Assembly (NCBI RefSeq): GCF_022539405.1
Contig: NZ_CP054394.1
Coordinates: forward strand, 994,501 to 1,058,500
Length of the DNA: 64,000 nt
Reading direction: 5' to 3'
DNA from: Natranaerofaba carboxydovora
GTDB taxonomy: Bacteria; Bacillota; Natranaerobiia; Natranaerobiales; Natranaerofabaceae
Positions 9,486 to 18,439 of the stretch are shown here, piece by piece; positions within the stretch are counted from its first letter, which is position 1, and every line of letters begins with the position of its first letter. The notes under the pieces are model-generated. The model saw only the letters and a list, made by a program, of their open reading frames with translations. It was not told where the DNA came from and did not search any database. Both the position numbers and the translations under genes were made by a program.

Positions 9486-10742
9486 TTGTACTATTCGACC
9501 AATCTTGATAACAAAATAGAGGTTATCGCAGAGAAAGTAGAAAATATAAGGTCAATTTCTTTAGGGATATGGCTTAAGAGTGGTAGTAGATTTGAAAATC
9601 CTGATTTTAACGGTGTTTCTCATTTTATGGAGCATATGCTTTTTAAAGGAACAAAAAATAGGAGCCCGCAGGATATAGCAAATGAGATTGATGATATTGC
9701 GGGTGAGATGAATGCTTTTACAACAAGAGAGTACACCTGTGTGTACTTAAAGGTTATTGATGAGTATTTTGAAAAAGGATTAGAAATTGTTGCAGATGTT
9801 TTTTTTAACTCCGTTTTTCCAGAAGAAGAGATAGAAAAAGAAAGACAGGTAATATTAGAAGAAATAAAAATGTATAATGACAGTCCTGAAGATCAAGTAT
9901 ATGATCTAATGTTAGATTCTTGTTATGGAGGTCATCCACTGGCATTTAATGTTCTTGGAGATAAAAATACTATAAATAATATAGACAAAAACTTCTTAGT
10001 GGACTATTATATCAATGGCTTCTTGTCCCGTGATATTGTTATTTCTGTAGCAGGTAATATTGAGCCTCAGAAAGCTACTTCTATTATAAAAAAATATTTT
10101 GATAAGAAAAGGTTAAATGATGCTCATTTAAATGCTGGGAGTCCTGTATATCAAACTGATGATAAATACAAGTATAAGGATATTGAACAGGCTCACTACT
10201 GCCTTGCTCTTCCGGGAATTGCTTATAATGATGAAAAAATTTATCAGCTTAGTTTATTAAACAATATTTTAGGTGGTAGTATGAGCTCTAGACTTTTCCA
10301 AAATGTCAGGGAGCTAAAAGGACTTGCTTATTCTGTATATTCTTATCCTCTAGCTTTTCATGATACCGGTATATTAATTGTGTATGCCGGAGTTAGTCCT
10401 GAAAATATTGAACAAACTGGTGAAATAATTTGGGACAACCTAGAAGGTTTAGCAGGGCGAAGAGAAAATATGAATATTACTAGTAGAGAGCTTGAGAGAG
10501 CAAAAGCCCAGGTGAAGGGAAGTATTATTTTCAGTTTAGAGAGTACTAATTCTAGGATGATGAGACTTGGTTATTCAAAATTATTGAAGGGAAAAGTTTT
10601 TACGCCTGATGAAATTATTGAAAAAATTGATAAAATAAAACTTTCTGATCTAGAAAAATTAGCAGACCAATTATTTGTGCCAGGTAAATTATCGACTGCT
10701 TTAATTGGTCCGGTAAATAATGCTTACAATCCTGTAAAATAA
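9486..10742 (+). CDS. mlpA: M16-family zinc peptidase (MlpA/YmxG-like)
   Basis: This is a processing-protease-like zinc endopeptidase. The inverted zinc motif HFMEH gives ligands His46 and His50 with catalytic Glu49; the distal Glu lies in ERQVILEEI. The second half-domain carries GGSMSSRLFQNVRELKGLAYSV, typical of M16B proteins. The 418-residue length is normal. The start is TTG 9486 behind TTAGGAGGCAATAAAA. The gene follows ylxY in Bacillus too; dut comes next here. Confidence 0.93.
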   Translation: MYYSTNLDNKIEVIAEKVENIRSISLGIWLKSGSRFENPDFNGVSHFMEHMLFKGTKNRSPQDIANEIDDIAGEMNAFTTREYTCVYLKVIDEYFEKGLEIVADVFFNSVFPEEEIEKERQVILEEIKMYNDSPEDQVYDLMLDSCYGGHPLAFNVLGDKNTINNIDKNFLVDYYINGFLSRDIVISVAGNIEPQKATSIIKKYFDKKRLNDAHLNAGSPVYQTDDKYKYKDIEQAHYCLALPGIAYNDEKIYQLSLLNNILGGSMSSRLFQNVRELKGLAYSVYSYPLAFHDTGILIVYAGVSPENIEQTGEIIWDNLEGLAGRRENMNITSRELERAKAQVKGSIIFSLESTNSRMMRLGYSKLLKGKVFTPDEIIEKIDKIKLSDLEKLADQLFVPGKLSTALIGPVNNAYNPVK

Positions 10743-10766
10743 ACAAAATACTAGAGGTGATAAATA

Positions 10767-11234
10767 ATGGAGAAGTACAAGATGTTTATTTATAAAGAGG
10801 AGAGCGCAAATGATCTGCCACTTCCTCATTATAAAACTGATGGTGCTGCAGGAATGGATTTATATGCAGCTGTTGAAAAAGAGGGGTTGACTTTGAAACC
10901 TGGAGAGAGAATTTTAGTTCCAACGGGCATAAAAATACAATTAGAATCGGAACTAGAAGCCCAAATTAGGCCAAGAAGCGGGTTGGCAGTTAATTACGGG
11001 ATCACTCTTCTAAATAGCCCTGGTACGATAGATTCTGATTATAGAGGTGAAATAAAAGTCATTGTTATAAATCATGGTAGTGAAGAATTTAAAATTGAAA
11101 GAGGTATGAGAATTGCCCAACTGATTGTAAGTAAGGTTATTAAGCCTAATATCGAAATAGTAGAAGACGAAAAAGAATTAGAAAAAAGTGTTAGAGGAAA
11201 AGGTGGCTTTGGACATACTGGAGAAAAAAATTGA
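10767..11234 (+). CDS. dut: dUTP diphosphatase
   Basis: The trimeric dUTPase converts dUTP to dUMP. All five motifs are present: [34 protein letters not shown], and the C-terminal flap [10 protein letters not shown]. In the last motif His stands where Ser is usual (GFGSTG). The length of 155 residues is normal. The ATG follows AGAGGTGATAAATA. The stop codon touches the left end of repeat R3. Confidence 0.95.
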   Translation: MEKYKMFIYKEESANDLPLPHYKTDGAAGMDLYAAVEKEGLTLKPGERILVPTGIKIQLESELEAQIRPRSGLAVNYGITLLNSPGTIDSDYRGEIKVIVINHGSEEFKIERGMRIAQLIVSKVIKPNIEIVEDEKELEKSVRGKGGFGHTGEKN

Positions 11235-11454
11235 TTCTACTGCAAAAAGTCTATTCACATAAGTAAATTGCTTTTAATTGAAACATCTAAGATTCGTCAG
11301 CAGTCGAAATAAGGTTCCCTAATCAAAGAACTCGTCCTGAGTTCGATTAGCTAATGACATCCTGTCATTAGACCTTATTTCTCCTGCTTTCTCATCAAGA
11401 TGTATATTGCAATTAATAGCAAAACTTTGTTCATATGACTTTTTGCAGTAGAAT
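11234..11454. repeat. 221-bp inverted-repeat element with internal double hairpin, copy R3
   Basis: The ends ATTCTACTGCAAAAAGTC (from 11234) and GACTTTTTGCAGTAGAAT (to 11454) are perfect inverted repeats. Matching continues imperfectly inward for about 80 bases per side, including CTTTTAATTG with CAATTAATAG and AAATAAGGT with ACCTTATTT. The centre holds two hairpins: CTAATC...GATTAG enclosing GAACTC/GAGTTC (about 11319-11350), and TAATGACA/TGTCATTA (11352-11370). No ORF lies inside. It shares its ends with the other copies and looks like the full-length form of a MITE-like or RNA-forming element. Confidence 0.75.
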
Positions 11455-11487
11455 AAAAATTGAATTATGGCAGAAAAATCAATTATT

Positions 11488-11518
11488 AAATAAGAGTTAA
11501 TTAACTCTTATTTTTTTG
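11488..11518 (+). terminator. Terminator downstream of dut and repeat R3
   Basis: The perfect palindrome AATAAGAGTTAA / TTAACTCTTATT is followed by TTTTTTT. It closes transcripts from the dut side and separates them from ymxH. Confidence 0.8.
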
Positions 11519-11565
11519 GTTTATTTTGCATAAATTTTTATAGGATAGACAAAGGAGGGTATTAT

Positions 11566-11796
11566 ATGAAATTTGATAATTTAAGTAAAAAAGAGATTAT
11601 AAATTATAAAGATGGTTTAAAGCTTGGCCATCTTGGTGAAGCAGAGCTATTAATAGATCATAACACAGGTAAAATTAAAGCTCTGATTCTGCCAGAAAAA
11701 AAATTATCCATAAACAAAAAAAATAATCATGAAATTCCTTGGGATTCAGTAGTAAAGGTTGGTGTTGATATGGTTATAGTGGATTTAAATAGCTAA
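11566..11796 (+). CDS. ymxH: YlmC/YmxH-family PRC-barrel sporulation protein
   Basis: A 76-residue single PRC-barrel protein with the features LGHLGEAELLIDHNTGKIKALIL and IPWDSVVKVGVDMVIVDL. The YlmC/YmxH family is sporulation-linked in Firmicutes, but its biochemical role is unknown. The ATG follows AAAGGAGGGTATTAT. Its position between mlpA and the dpa genes matches Bacillus. Confidence 0.88.
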   Translation: MKFDNLSKKEIINYKDGLKLGHLGEAELLIDHNTGKIKALILPEKKLSINKKNNHEIPWDSVVKVGVDMVIVDLNS

Positions 11797-11894
11797 GTTA
11801 TAAAGCATAAATAAATTCTAAAGGGGAAAAATAGATATAGGTATTTTTAGAAAAATATCTCTATCAAATCATTGCTGTAAAAGGAGGTAGTAGT

Positions 11895-12395
11895 ATGAAC
11901 AGAACGGTTGTAGGAATATTTGCATCAAATGAAGAAGCTAAATCGGCTGTTAATAGTTTAAGGGAAAATGGTTTTGGTGATAATGAAATTTCACTTATAG
12001 CCAGAGATAATAGACAACAAGAGGGAGACCAAACAACTGATGCTGGTGCTAGTTATGATAATCAAAATTTAGGTGATGGCACAGCTACAGGAGGAGTGCT
12101 TGGAGGTCTTGCAGGTCTTCTTGCTGGAGTAGGAGCTCTAGTTATTCCTGGAATTGGTCCTATTATTGCTGCAGGTCCAATTGCTGGAGTTCTAACAGGC
12201 GCTGTCGCCGGTGGTATAGCTGGTGGTTTGATCGATTATGGAATTCCTGAAGAACAGGGCCAAATGTATGAATCAAGAGTTCGTGAAGGAGATGTTCTTC
12301 TTTTAATTGAAACAAGTGAGCAAAAAGCTGATGATGCTGAAAGAGTACTAAGACAAGAAAATGCAGATGAAGTAGAGTCTTATAACCAAGACTAA
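11895..12395 (+). CDS. General-stress-protein 17M-like protein with glycine-zipper core
   Basis: The N-terminal region (TVVGIFASNEEAKSAVNSL) and the C-terminal region (VREGDVLLLIETSEQKADD) match the YflT / general stress protein 17M domain. Between them, about residues 62-112 form a very Gly/Ala-rich hydrophobic segment (LGGLAGLLAGVGALVIPG) able to insert in a membrane. 166 residues; the start follows AAAGGAGGTAGTAGT. Function is unknown; a stress or envelope role is likely. It is an addition to the Bacillus gene order. Confidence 0.75.
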   Translation: MNRTVVGIFASNEEAKSAVNSLRENGFGDNEISLIARDNRQQEGDQTTDAGASYDNQNLGDGTATGGVLGGLAGLLAGVGALVIPGIGPIIAAGPIAGVLTGAVAGGIAGGLIDYGIPEEQGQMYESRVREGDVLLLIETSEQKADDAERVLRQENADEVESYNQD

Positions 12396-12418
12396 CTTCT
12401 AAAAAATTCATTTGAATT

Positions 12419-12450
12419 CAGCTGCCCTTTATGATGGGGCAGCTTTTTTT
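12419..12450 (+). terminator. Terminator after the stress-protein gene
   Basis: The stem AGCTGCCC / GGGGCAGCT is followed by TTTTTTT, about 25 bp after the stop. Confidence 0.88.
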
Positions 12451-12474
12451 ATGGCTAAATACATTTATTAATCG

Positions 12475-12503
12475 CACGAACTATTTAATAATCTCATAAC
12501 ATG
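12475..12503 (+). promoter_or_regulatory. Candidate mother-cell sigma (sigma-K/E type) promoter for dpaAB
   Basis: CACG and CATAACATG are separated by 16 bp, near the sigma-K pattern (mACm, N16-17, CATAnnnTA). It lies about 45 bp before dpaA. dpaAB is under mother-cell control in Bacillus, which makes this plausible; there is no consensus housekeeping promoter here. Confidence 0.35.
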
Positions 12504-12545
12504 TAATGTGAAAGAGATGATGTCTGTTAAAGGGAGGCAACATAA

Positions 12546-13430
12546 ATGGAGTTAAAAGATTATACAATTGCTCAGATAGGTGGTGACGAAAGAGAAGTAT
12601 TTTTGATCAATGATTTAGCGTCTAGGGGAGCAAATATATTGGCGGTGGGCTATGAAAAAGCTCGCCATAATATTGATGCAAAAGCTATTTATTCCCTAAA
12701 AGATTTAAATGAAAAAGTTAATGCTATTATATTGCCTTTCCCGGGGATTGATACCGATTGGAATGTAAAGGCCAAATTTACGAATAGAAAAATCAACTTA
12801 AAGGATGAATTGAACAATTTGGAAGAGATACCCCTTACAATAGTTGGTCATGCAAGTCAAGAACTTAAAACTTATTATGAAGAAAAAAATGCATTATTAA
12901 TTGAAATGGGTGAAAATGATGAGATAGCGATTCTTAATTCTATCCCCACCGCTGAAGGAGCTATCTCCTTAGCGATAGATAATACATCTTTTACTTTGGA
13001 TGACAGTCCTATGCTTGTTTTGGGATTTGGTAGATGTGGGATAACTCTTGTTAATAAACTAAAATCTCTAAATGCTGATGTAATGGTTGTAGCAAGGCGA
13101 CCGGCTGATCTTGCAAGGGCAAAAGAGATGGGAACAAAAGCAATGACTTTTGATCAGTATAGAAAAAACGAATTGGATGAATATCGCTTGATATTTAATA
13201 CAGTTCCAGAATTAGTAATAGATGAAAATATAGTTAACAGATTGCATCAAGATACAGTAATTATTGATATAGCCTCAGGTAAGGGTGGGGTAGATTTTGA
13301 AGCTTGTAATAGAAAACAAATAAACGCAATTTTAGCTAAAGGAATACCCGGGAAATATGCTCCAAAAAGTGCTGCAAATATCCTTGCACAGGTTTATCCT
13401 AAAATTTTAAAAAATTATCTGGGGAGGTGA
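12546..13430 (+). CDS. dpaA: Dipicolinate synthase subunit A
   Basis: With DpaB it oxidises dihydrodipicolinate to dipicolinic acid, the calcium-chelated solute of the spore core. 294 residues: an N-terminal family domain and a Rossmann NAD(P) domain with VLGFGRCGITLVNKL, then VVARRPADLARAKEMG. The ATG follows AAAGGGAGGCAACATAA. Its stop overlaps the dpaB ribosome site. Confidence 0.95.
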   Translation: MELKDYTIAQIGGDEREVFLINDLASRGANILAVGYEKARHNIDAKAIYSLKDLNEKVNAIILPFPGIDTDWNVKAKFTNRKINLKDELNNLEEIPLTIVGHASQELKTYYEEKNALLIEMGENDEIAILNSIPTAEGAISLAIDNTSFTLDDSPMLVLGFGRCGITLVNKLKSLNADVMVVARRPADLARAKEMGTKAMTFDQYRKNELDEYRLIFNTVPELVIDENIVNRLHQDTVIIDIASGKGGVDFEACNRKQINAILAKGIPGKYAPKSAANILAQVYPKILKNYLGR

Positions 13431-13435
13431 AAATA

Positions 13436-14029
13436 GTGGAACTTCAAAATATAAAAATAACGTTTTGTCTTACCGGCTCTCACTGTACTCTAGATGAGAT
13501 TTTGCCAGAATTAGAGAAAATAATTCAAGAAGGTGCTGAAGTTCAACCAGTAATATCTGAATCAGTTGATACCACAGATACTCGTTTTGGAGAAGCAGTT
13601 GAATGGAAACATAAACTTGTAAAAATGACAGGTAAAAAGCTTGCCAACTCAATAGTTTCTGCAGAGCCAATCGGACCAAGAGAATTAGCAGATGTTTTGG
13701 TAATTGCTCCTTGTACCGGAAATACTCTTGCTAAGCTTGCAAATGGAATCACAGATACACCTGTGACTATGGCAGCCAAAGCACAGTTGAGAAATCAAAA
13801 GCCGGTGATTATTGCTTTAGCTACAAACGATGCCCTTGGGTTAAATGGAAAGAATTTAGGCATTTTGGTTAATGCTAAGAATGTTTTTTTTGTACCATTT
13901 AGCCAAGATGAACCTTTTAGAAAACCTAACTCAGTAGTTTCAAATATGAAACTAATAATACCTACAATACTTCACGCTTTAGAAGGAAAACAGCTGCAGC
14001 CTGTTCTATTGTCTCCTGAGGAGGAGTAA
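13436..14029 (+). CDS. dpaB: Dipicolinate synthase subunit B (flavoprotein)
   Basis: A flavoprotein-fold subunit with FCLTGSHCTLDEI at the N-terminus, the FMN-site region VIAPCTGNTLAKLANGITD, and a C-terminus NVFFVPFSQDEPFRKPNS. GTG 13436 (197 residues) is preferred over GTG 13427 because the latter lies within the SD GGGGAGGTG. It runs with dpaA upstream and the aspartokinase 3 bp downstream. A divergent, shorter relative lies at 27016-27489. Confidence 0.93.
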   Translation: MELQNIKITFCLTGSHCTLDEILPELEKIIQEGAEVQPVISESVDTTDTRFGEAVEWKHKLVKMTGKKLANSIVSAEPIGPRELADVLVIAPCTGNTLAKLANGITDTPVTMAAKAQLRNQKPVIIALATNDALGLNGKNLGILVNAKNVFFVPFSQDEPFRKPNSVVSNMKLIIPTILHALEGKQLQPVLLSPEEE

Positions 14030-14032
14030 ACG

Positions 14033-15238
14033 ATGGAAATAATAGTTCAAAAATTTGGTGGGTCATCGGTTGAAAATAAATCTATGAGACAGCAAGTTAT
14101 TAATCATATAATAAATGCAAAAAAACAAGATAAAATTCCAGTAGTGGTTGTAAGCGCCATGGGGAGGCAAAATGAACCTTATTCAACAGATAAGTTGATT
14201 GAACTCATAAAAGGTGAAAATGAAAATGTATCAAAAAGAGAACTAGATCAAATTATGAGCTGTGGAGAGGTTATTTCTAGTGCAGTTCTGGCTGCAGGTC
14301 TACAAAAGTCAGGGTATAAAGCTGTATCACTCACAGGATATCAGGCTGGAATAAAAACAGATGGAAATTATGGGGAAGCCTTAATAAAAGATATAGATTC
14401 TGATTCGATCAAAAAATATTTGAAAGAAAATGAAGTTGTAGTAATCGCAGGGTTTCAAGGTGTTTCACCAGAAGGAGAAGTTAATACACTTGGGAGAGGA
14501 GGAAGCGATACAACTGCTGCAGCGCTTGGAGTTCATCTAGATGCAGAAATGGTTGAAGTCTATACTGATGTTGACGGGTTAATGACTGCTGATCCAAAAC
14601 TTGTGCCAAAGGCAAAGCCAATAGATAAAATAACTTTTTATGAAATTTTTCAAATGGCGAAAAATGGCGCCAAAATTGTTCATCCTGCTGCAATTGAATT
14701 TGCCATGAAGTATGAAATGCCTATTGTAATTAAAAATACAAGCTCAAAAGAAAGTGGGACCAGAGTAGTAAGTTCTATGGAGAGAATTAATGAAAATAGT
14801 GAAGATAAAGTAACTGGCATTATTCATACACCTGGTCTTGTAAAAGTTAAAGTCGCTTTAGATGAATCAAATTCCCAAAATGATAAAGTGAAATTATTTG
14901 AAATAATCTCAGAAACAGCGGTGCAGCTTGAAATGTTTAATATATTTGAATATGAAATAATTTTTGCTTTAAAAGAAAAATATCTCCAAGAATTGTTAAG
15001 TGAATTGCAATCTAGGGGACTTGGTAAAATAAATCATAGGAAAGGCTTAGCAAAGATAACCTTATTACATGCTGGCCTAGAAGAAGCTGCTAGTTTATCT
15101 GCTAAAGTATTGAAAATATTAAATGAAGAAAAAATCACTGTATTTCAAACTTCTGACTCTGATATAAGCATATCAGTGTTAACCTCAGAAGAAGTCCTAA
15201 ATAAAGCTGTAAATATATTACACGAAAAATTTTTATAA
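14033..15238 (+). CDS. dapG: Aspartokinase (DapG-type position)
   Basis: It phosphorylates aspartate, the first step toward diaminopimelate, lysine and dipicolinate. Kinase motifs are IIVQKFGGSSV, the CGEVISSAVLAAG segment, and GFQGVSPEGEVNTLGRGGSD with VYTDVDGLMTADP. Two C-terminal ACT domains are present (about residues 260-401). It starts 3 bp after dpaB, as dapG does in Bacillus, but the usual asd and dapA neighbours are absent here. dapB is found 12 kb away. Confidence 0.93.
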   Translation: MEIIVQKFGGSSVENKSMRQQVINHIINAKKQDKIPVVVVSAMGRQNEPYSTDKLIELIKGENENVSKRELDQIMSCGEVISSAVLAAGLQKSGYKAVSLTGYQAGIKTDGNYGEALIKDIDSDSIKKYLKENEVVVIAGFQGVSPEGEVNTLGRGGSDTTAAALGVHLDAEMVEVYTDVDGLMTADPKLVPKAKPIDKITFYEIFQMAKNGAKIVHPAAIEFAMKYEMPIVIKNTSSKESGTRVVSSMERINENSEDKVTGIIHTPGLVKVKVALDESNSQNDKVKLFEIISETAVQLEMFNIFEYEIIFALKEKYLQELLSELQSRGLGKINHRKGLAKITLLHAGLEEAASLSAKVLKILNEEKITVFQTSDSDISISVLTSEEVLNKAVNILHEKFL

Positions 15239-15245
15239 CTTTTTC

Positions 15246-15275
15246 AAAAGGTCGACAAATATCGGCCTTTTTTTC
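15246..15275 (+). terminator. Terminator after aspartokinase
   Basis: The stem AAAAGGTCGA / TCGGCCTTTT (one G-T pair) with a T-rich tail follows the stop by 8 bp. Confidence 0.8.
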
Positions 15276-15304
15276 TTGCTATATTGGCATTACTACGTTA
15301 TAAT
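15276..15304 (+). promoter_or_regulatory. Sigma-A-type promoter for rnjB
   Basis: TTGCTA, a 17-bp spacer and a perfect TATAAT lie directly after the dapG terminator, about 55 bp before the rnjB start. Confidence 0.6.
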
Positions 15305-15359
15305 TTATCGTAATGGTAAGAGACGGGTAATATATAAAAAAAGGAGGTGCTTTTTTCTT

Positions 15360-17024
15360 TTGTCTAGTTCCGAAAAATTACAAATAATCCCAATGGGTGG
15401 TTTGGGTGAGATCGGGAAAAACATGTTTGTTATCCGGTATGATAAGGAATTTATCATTATTGATGCGGGCTTAAAATTTCCTGAAGAGGAAATGCTGGGT
15501 GTGGATTTTGTCATACCTGATTTTAGTTACGTAATGGATAACAAGCAGCATCTTAAAGGGATCTTCTTGACTCATGGTCATGAAGACCATATCGGTGCGC
15601 TTCCCTATTTGCTTGAAAACATTGATGCACCGGTTTATGCAACTAAACTCACCCTTGGGTTAGTAGAAAGAAAGCTTAAAGAACATAGTAATTTAAAAAA
15701 AGCAAACTTAAAACAGTTAAACCCAAACAATAAAATGCCTATAGGACCTTTTGAAATGGAGTTTTTTAGAACGAATCATAGCATTCCTGATTCTATAGGT
15801 ATAATTATAGGTACACCAGAGGGTAAGATTGTACACAGTGGAGATTTTAAATTCGACCATACCCCTGTTAATGGCATGAAAGCTGATTTTGGCAAGCTAG
15901 CTAAATTAGGGGATGAGAATGTTCTTTGCTTAATTTCAGACAGTACAAATGCAGAGCATGAAGGTTTTACTTCTAGTGAAAGACAAGTAGGAGAAACATT
16001 TGATAATATATTTAGAGAAGCTCCCCAAAGGGTTATACTTGCAACTTTTGCATCTAACATTCACAGAATACAGCAAATTTTAAACTCCGCCAAAAAGTAT
16101 GGGCGAAAAGTAGGTATAGTTGGAAGAAGTATGAAAAATGTTGTAGATGTCGCAAGTGAGCTCAACTACTTAAAGAATACTGAAGTAATAGTGGAAAGTA
16201 TTGAAGAGTTGAATAATATGCCCTTTGATAAGACAGCTTTGATCACAACAGGAAGCCAAGGAGAACCTATGAGTGCTCTTACCAGAATTGCTTCAGATGA
16301 TCATTCTAAAATACAGATCAAGCCTCATGATACAGTGGTAATTGCGGCATCGCCAATACCCGGGAATGAAAAGCTTGTTTCAAGAAGTATAGACAATCTG
16401 TACAAAAGAGGAGCGGACGTAATTTATAAGTCTACCTCGGGAGTACACGTTTCTGGTCATGCAAGCCAAGAAGAGCTTAAGCTTCTCTTAAACCTTGTAA
16501 AACCAAGGTATCTTATACCTTTTCATGGTGAACATAGAATGATGGTTCATCATAAACAAATAGCTGAAAAGTTAGGTATGCCATCCAAAAATGTTTTTTT
16601 GGTTGACAATGGAACTGTAATTGAATTTAAAGACAAGAAAGGCAAAGTAAATGGAAAAGTTTCTGCAGGCAAGGTATTAGTTGATGGTTTAGGCGTTGGT
16701 GACGTTGGCAATATAGTTCTCAGAGACAGGAGACTTTTGAGCCAGGATGGGATTTTGATTGTCGTGCTTACCATAGACAAACAAAACCTTGAACTGGTGG
16801 CAGGTCCAGATATAATTTCAAGAGGATTTGTCTATGTTAGGGAATCAGAAGAACTTTTGGAAACCGCAAGAGAACACGTTATTGATGCTTTAAACAAAAT
16901 GTCAAAGAACAAGATGAGTGAATGGCAGGCTATTAAAAGTAATGTGAAGGATGTGCTTGGGAATTTCCTTTTTGAAAAAACTCGCAGACGCCCAATGATA
17001 TTACCAATAATAATGGAAATTTAA
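15360..17024 (+). CDS. rnjB: Ribonuclease J
   Basis: A metallo-beta-lactamase/beta-CASP nuclease that cuts RNA and degrades it 5' to 3'. Motifs: PMGGLGEIGKNMFV, the zinc motif THGHEDHIGALP, HSGDFKFDHTP, SDSTNAEHEG and SGHASQEEL. From TTG 15360 behind AAAGGAGGTGC it has 554 residues, the family length. Position before tepA in Bacillus identifies the RNase J2-like locus (rnjB/ymfA); RNase J1 function cannot be ruled out from sequence alone. Confidence 0.93.
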   Translation: MSSSEKLQIIPMGGLGEIGKNMFVIRYDKEFIIIDAGLKFPEEEMLGVDFVIPDFSYVMDNKQHLKGIFLTHGHEDHIGALPYLLENIDAPVYATKLTLGLVERKLKEHSNLKKANLKQLNPNNKMPIGPFEMEFFRTNHSIPDSIGIIIGTPEGKIVHSGDFKFDHTPVNGMKADFGKLAKLGDENVLCLISDSTNAEHEGFTSSERQVGETFDNIFREAPQRVILATFASNIHRIQQILNSAKKYGRKVGIVGRSMKNVVDVASELNYLKNTEVIVESIEELNNMPFDKTALITTGSQGEPMSALTRIASDDHSKIQIKPHDTVVIAASPIPGNEKLVSRSIDNLYKRGADVIYKSTSGVHVSGHASQEELKLLLNLVKPRYLIPFHGEHRMMVHHKQIAEKLGMPSKNVFLVDNGTVIEFKDKKGKVNGKVSAGKVLVDGLGVGDVGNIVLRDRRLLSQDGILIVVLTIDKQNLELVAGPDIISRGFVYVRESEELLETAREHVIDALNKMSKNKMSEWQAIKSNVKDVLGNFLFEKTRRRPMILPIIMEI

Positions 17025-17027
17025 TAA

Positions 17028-17066
17028 TTCTGGTGCAAAAAGTCTACTCAACTTTTTGCACCAGAA
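17028..17066. repeat. Palindromic repeat, copy R4 (mini form)
   Basis: TTCTGGTGCAAAAAGT and ACTTTTTGCACCAGAA form a perfect 16-bp stem with a 7-base loop, 3 bp after the rnjB stop. It is the cleanest short member of the family. Confidence 0.85.
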
Positions 17067-17096
17067 CCATATATGGGAGGTTAACTAAGCACAATA

Positions 17097-17130
17097 GCTG
17101 GTCTGATTTAAATAGACCAGTTTTTTTTAT
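17097..17130 (+). terminator. Terminator after rnjB
   Basis: The stem CTGGTCT / AGACCAG with a short AT loop is followed by eight T residues. The conserved backbone breaks here; tepA appears only at 36.5 kb. Confidence 0.85.
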
Positions 17131-17251
17131 GGATAACAATGCAGGGAATCAAGGACTATTCGAAGAAAAAGTACTAAAGGAAATGTAAGTATATTGAAAT
17201 TAAGACTAATAACTATCTATAATTAACTAAATTGAAAGGATGGATATAATC

Positions 17252-18430
17252 ATGCAGGATGTTATTATCGCTGAGGGAGTTAGAACACCTATCGGAGATT
17301 TTGGCGGGCAGTTTAAGGACCTTTTGGCGAATGATTTGGCAGTTATAACAATAAAGGAAGCTATGCAAAGATCTGATGTAAATTATGATGAAGTTGATGA
17401 AGTGATTCTGGGTAATTGTATACAGCGTACAGACGAGCCTAACCTTGGACGTACGGCTGCCCTAAAAGCAGGGCTTCCAAAGGAAACAACAGGTTTTACA
17501 ATACAAAGACAATGCAGTTCTGGTATGCAGGCAGCAGTATCAGCTTATCAAGAAATTTGCCTAGGTGATGCTGATATAGTGATTGCAGGTGGAGCGGAGT
17601 CTATGAGTAATGCATTATATGTTTTAAAGGGTGCACGTTTTGGTCAAAGAATGGGGCATGGGGGTCTTACAGATAGTTTACTTGAATTATTAACTGATCC
17701 TATCCATGATATTTTGATGGGTAAAACTGCAGAAAATTTGGCTGAAAAATATGATATTACTAGAGAAGAACAGGACGAAATATCTCTTAGAAGTCACAAA
17801 AATGCTAAAAAAGCAACTGAGAATGGGCATTTTGAAGAGGAAATAGTGCCTGTGCCGGTTCCTAAGAAAAAGGGAGAAGCTGAAACGATAAATAAAGACG
17901 AACATGTTCGTCCTGATTTAACCCTTGACAAATTAGCCAAATTACCTCCAGTGTTTAAAAAAGATGGGACAGTAACAGCAGGTAATGCTTCAGGAGTAAA
18001 TGATGGTGCAACTTCACTTGTAATGATGAGTGAAAATAAGGCAAAAGAAAAAAATATAAAGCCTCTTGGTAGGATAGTAAGTTATGCCTGGGCCGGAGTA
18101 GAACCTGATTTGATGGGATATGGTCCGGTACCTGCGACCAAAAAGGCATTAGAAAAAGCTGGACTATCATTAGATGATATTGAACTTATTGAAGTTAATG
18201 AGGCTTTTGCGGCACAGTATTTAGCCTGTGAAAAGCTTTTAGAGTTAGACAGGAATATAGTAAATGTAAACGGTAGTGGGGTTAGTCTTGGCCACCCTGT
18301 TGGAAGTACTGGTGCAAGAATTATACTCACACTTTTAAAAGAAATGCATAGAAGACAAAACAAATACGGTTTAGCAACATTGTGTGTTGGTGGAGGAATG
18401 GGTATGGCTGTAGTAGTAGAGAAATTGTAA
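17252..18430 (+). CDS. Thiolase (acetyl-CoA C-acetyltransferase type)
   Basis: It condenses or cleaves acyl-CoA and acetyl-CoA. The nucleophilic Cys lies in QRQCSSGMQAA, the catalytic His in NGSGVSLGHPVGSTGARI, and the second Cys in LCVGGGMGMAVVVE. 392 residues, normal length. ATG 17252 is chosen because GAAAGGA lies 11 bp upstream, while ATG 17240 abuts that site. No acyl-CoA pathway genes are adjacent; an acyl-CoA dehydrogenase and a MaoC hydratase lie at 57.8-59.7 kb. Confidence 0.93.
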   Translation: MQDVIIAEGVRTPIGDFGGQFKDLLANDLAVITIKEAMQRSDVNYDEVDEVILGNCIQRTDEPNLGRTAALKAGLPKETTGFTIQRQCSSGMQAAVSAYQEICLGDADIVIAGGAESMSNALYVLKGARFGQRMGHGGLTDSLLELLTDPIHDILMGKTAENLAEKYDITREEQDEISLRSHKNAKKATENGHFEEEIVPVPVPKKKGEAETINKDEHVRPDLTLDKLAKLPPVFKKDGTVTAGNASGVNDGATSLVMMSENKAKEKNIKPLGRIVSYAWAGVEPDLMGYGPVPATKKALEKAGLSLDDIELIEVNEAFAAQYLACEKLLELDRNIVNVNGSGVSLGHPVGSTGARIILTLLKEMHRRQNKYGLATLCVGGGMGMAVVVEKL

Positions 18431-18439
18431 GGAGGACTT

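Noticed and set aside
11234-11454. Insertion sequence or CRISPR-like array
   Set aside because: No transposase ORF and no regularly spaced direct repeats; it is an inverted-repeat element.
12163-12411. 82-codon minus-strand ORF over the stress-protein gene
   Set aside because: Its Leu/His/Gln-rich sequence is the antisense of the Gly-rich core and has no ribosome site.
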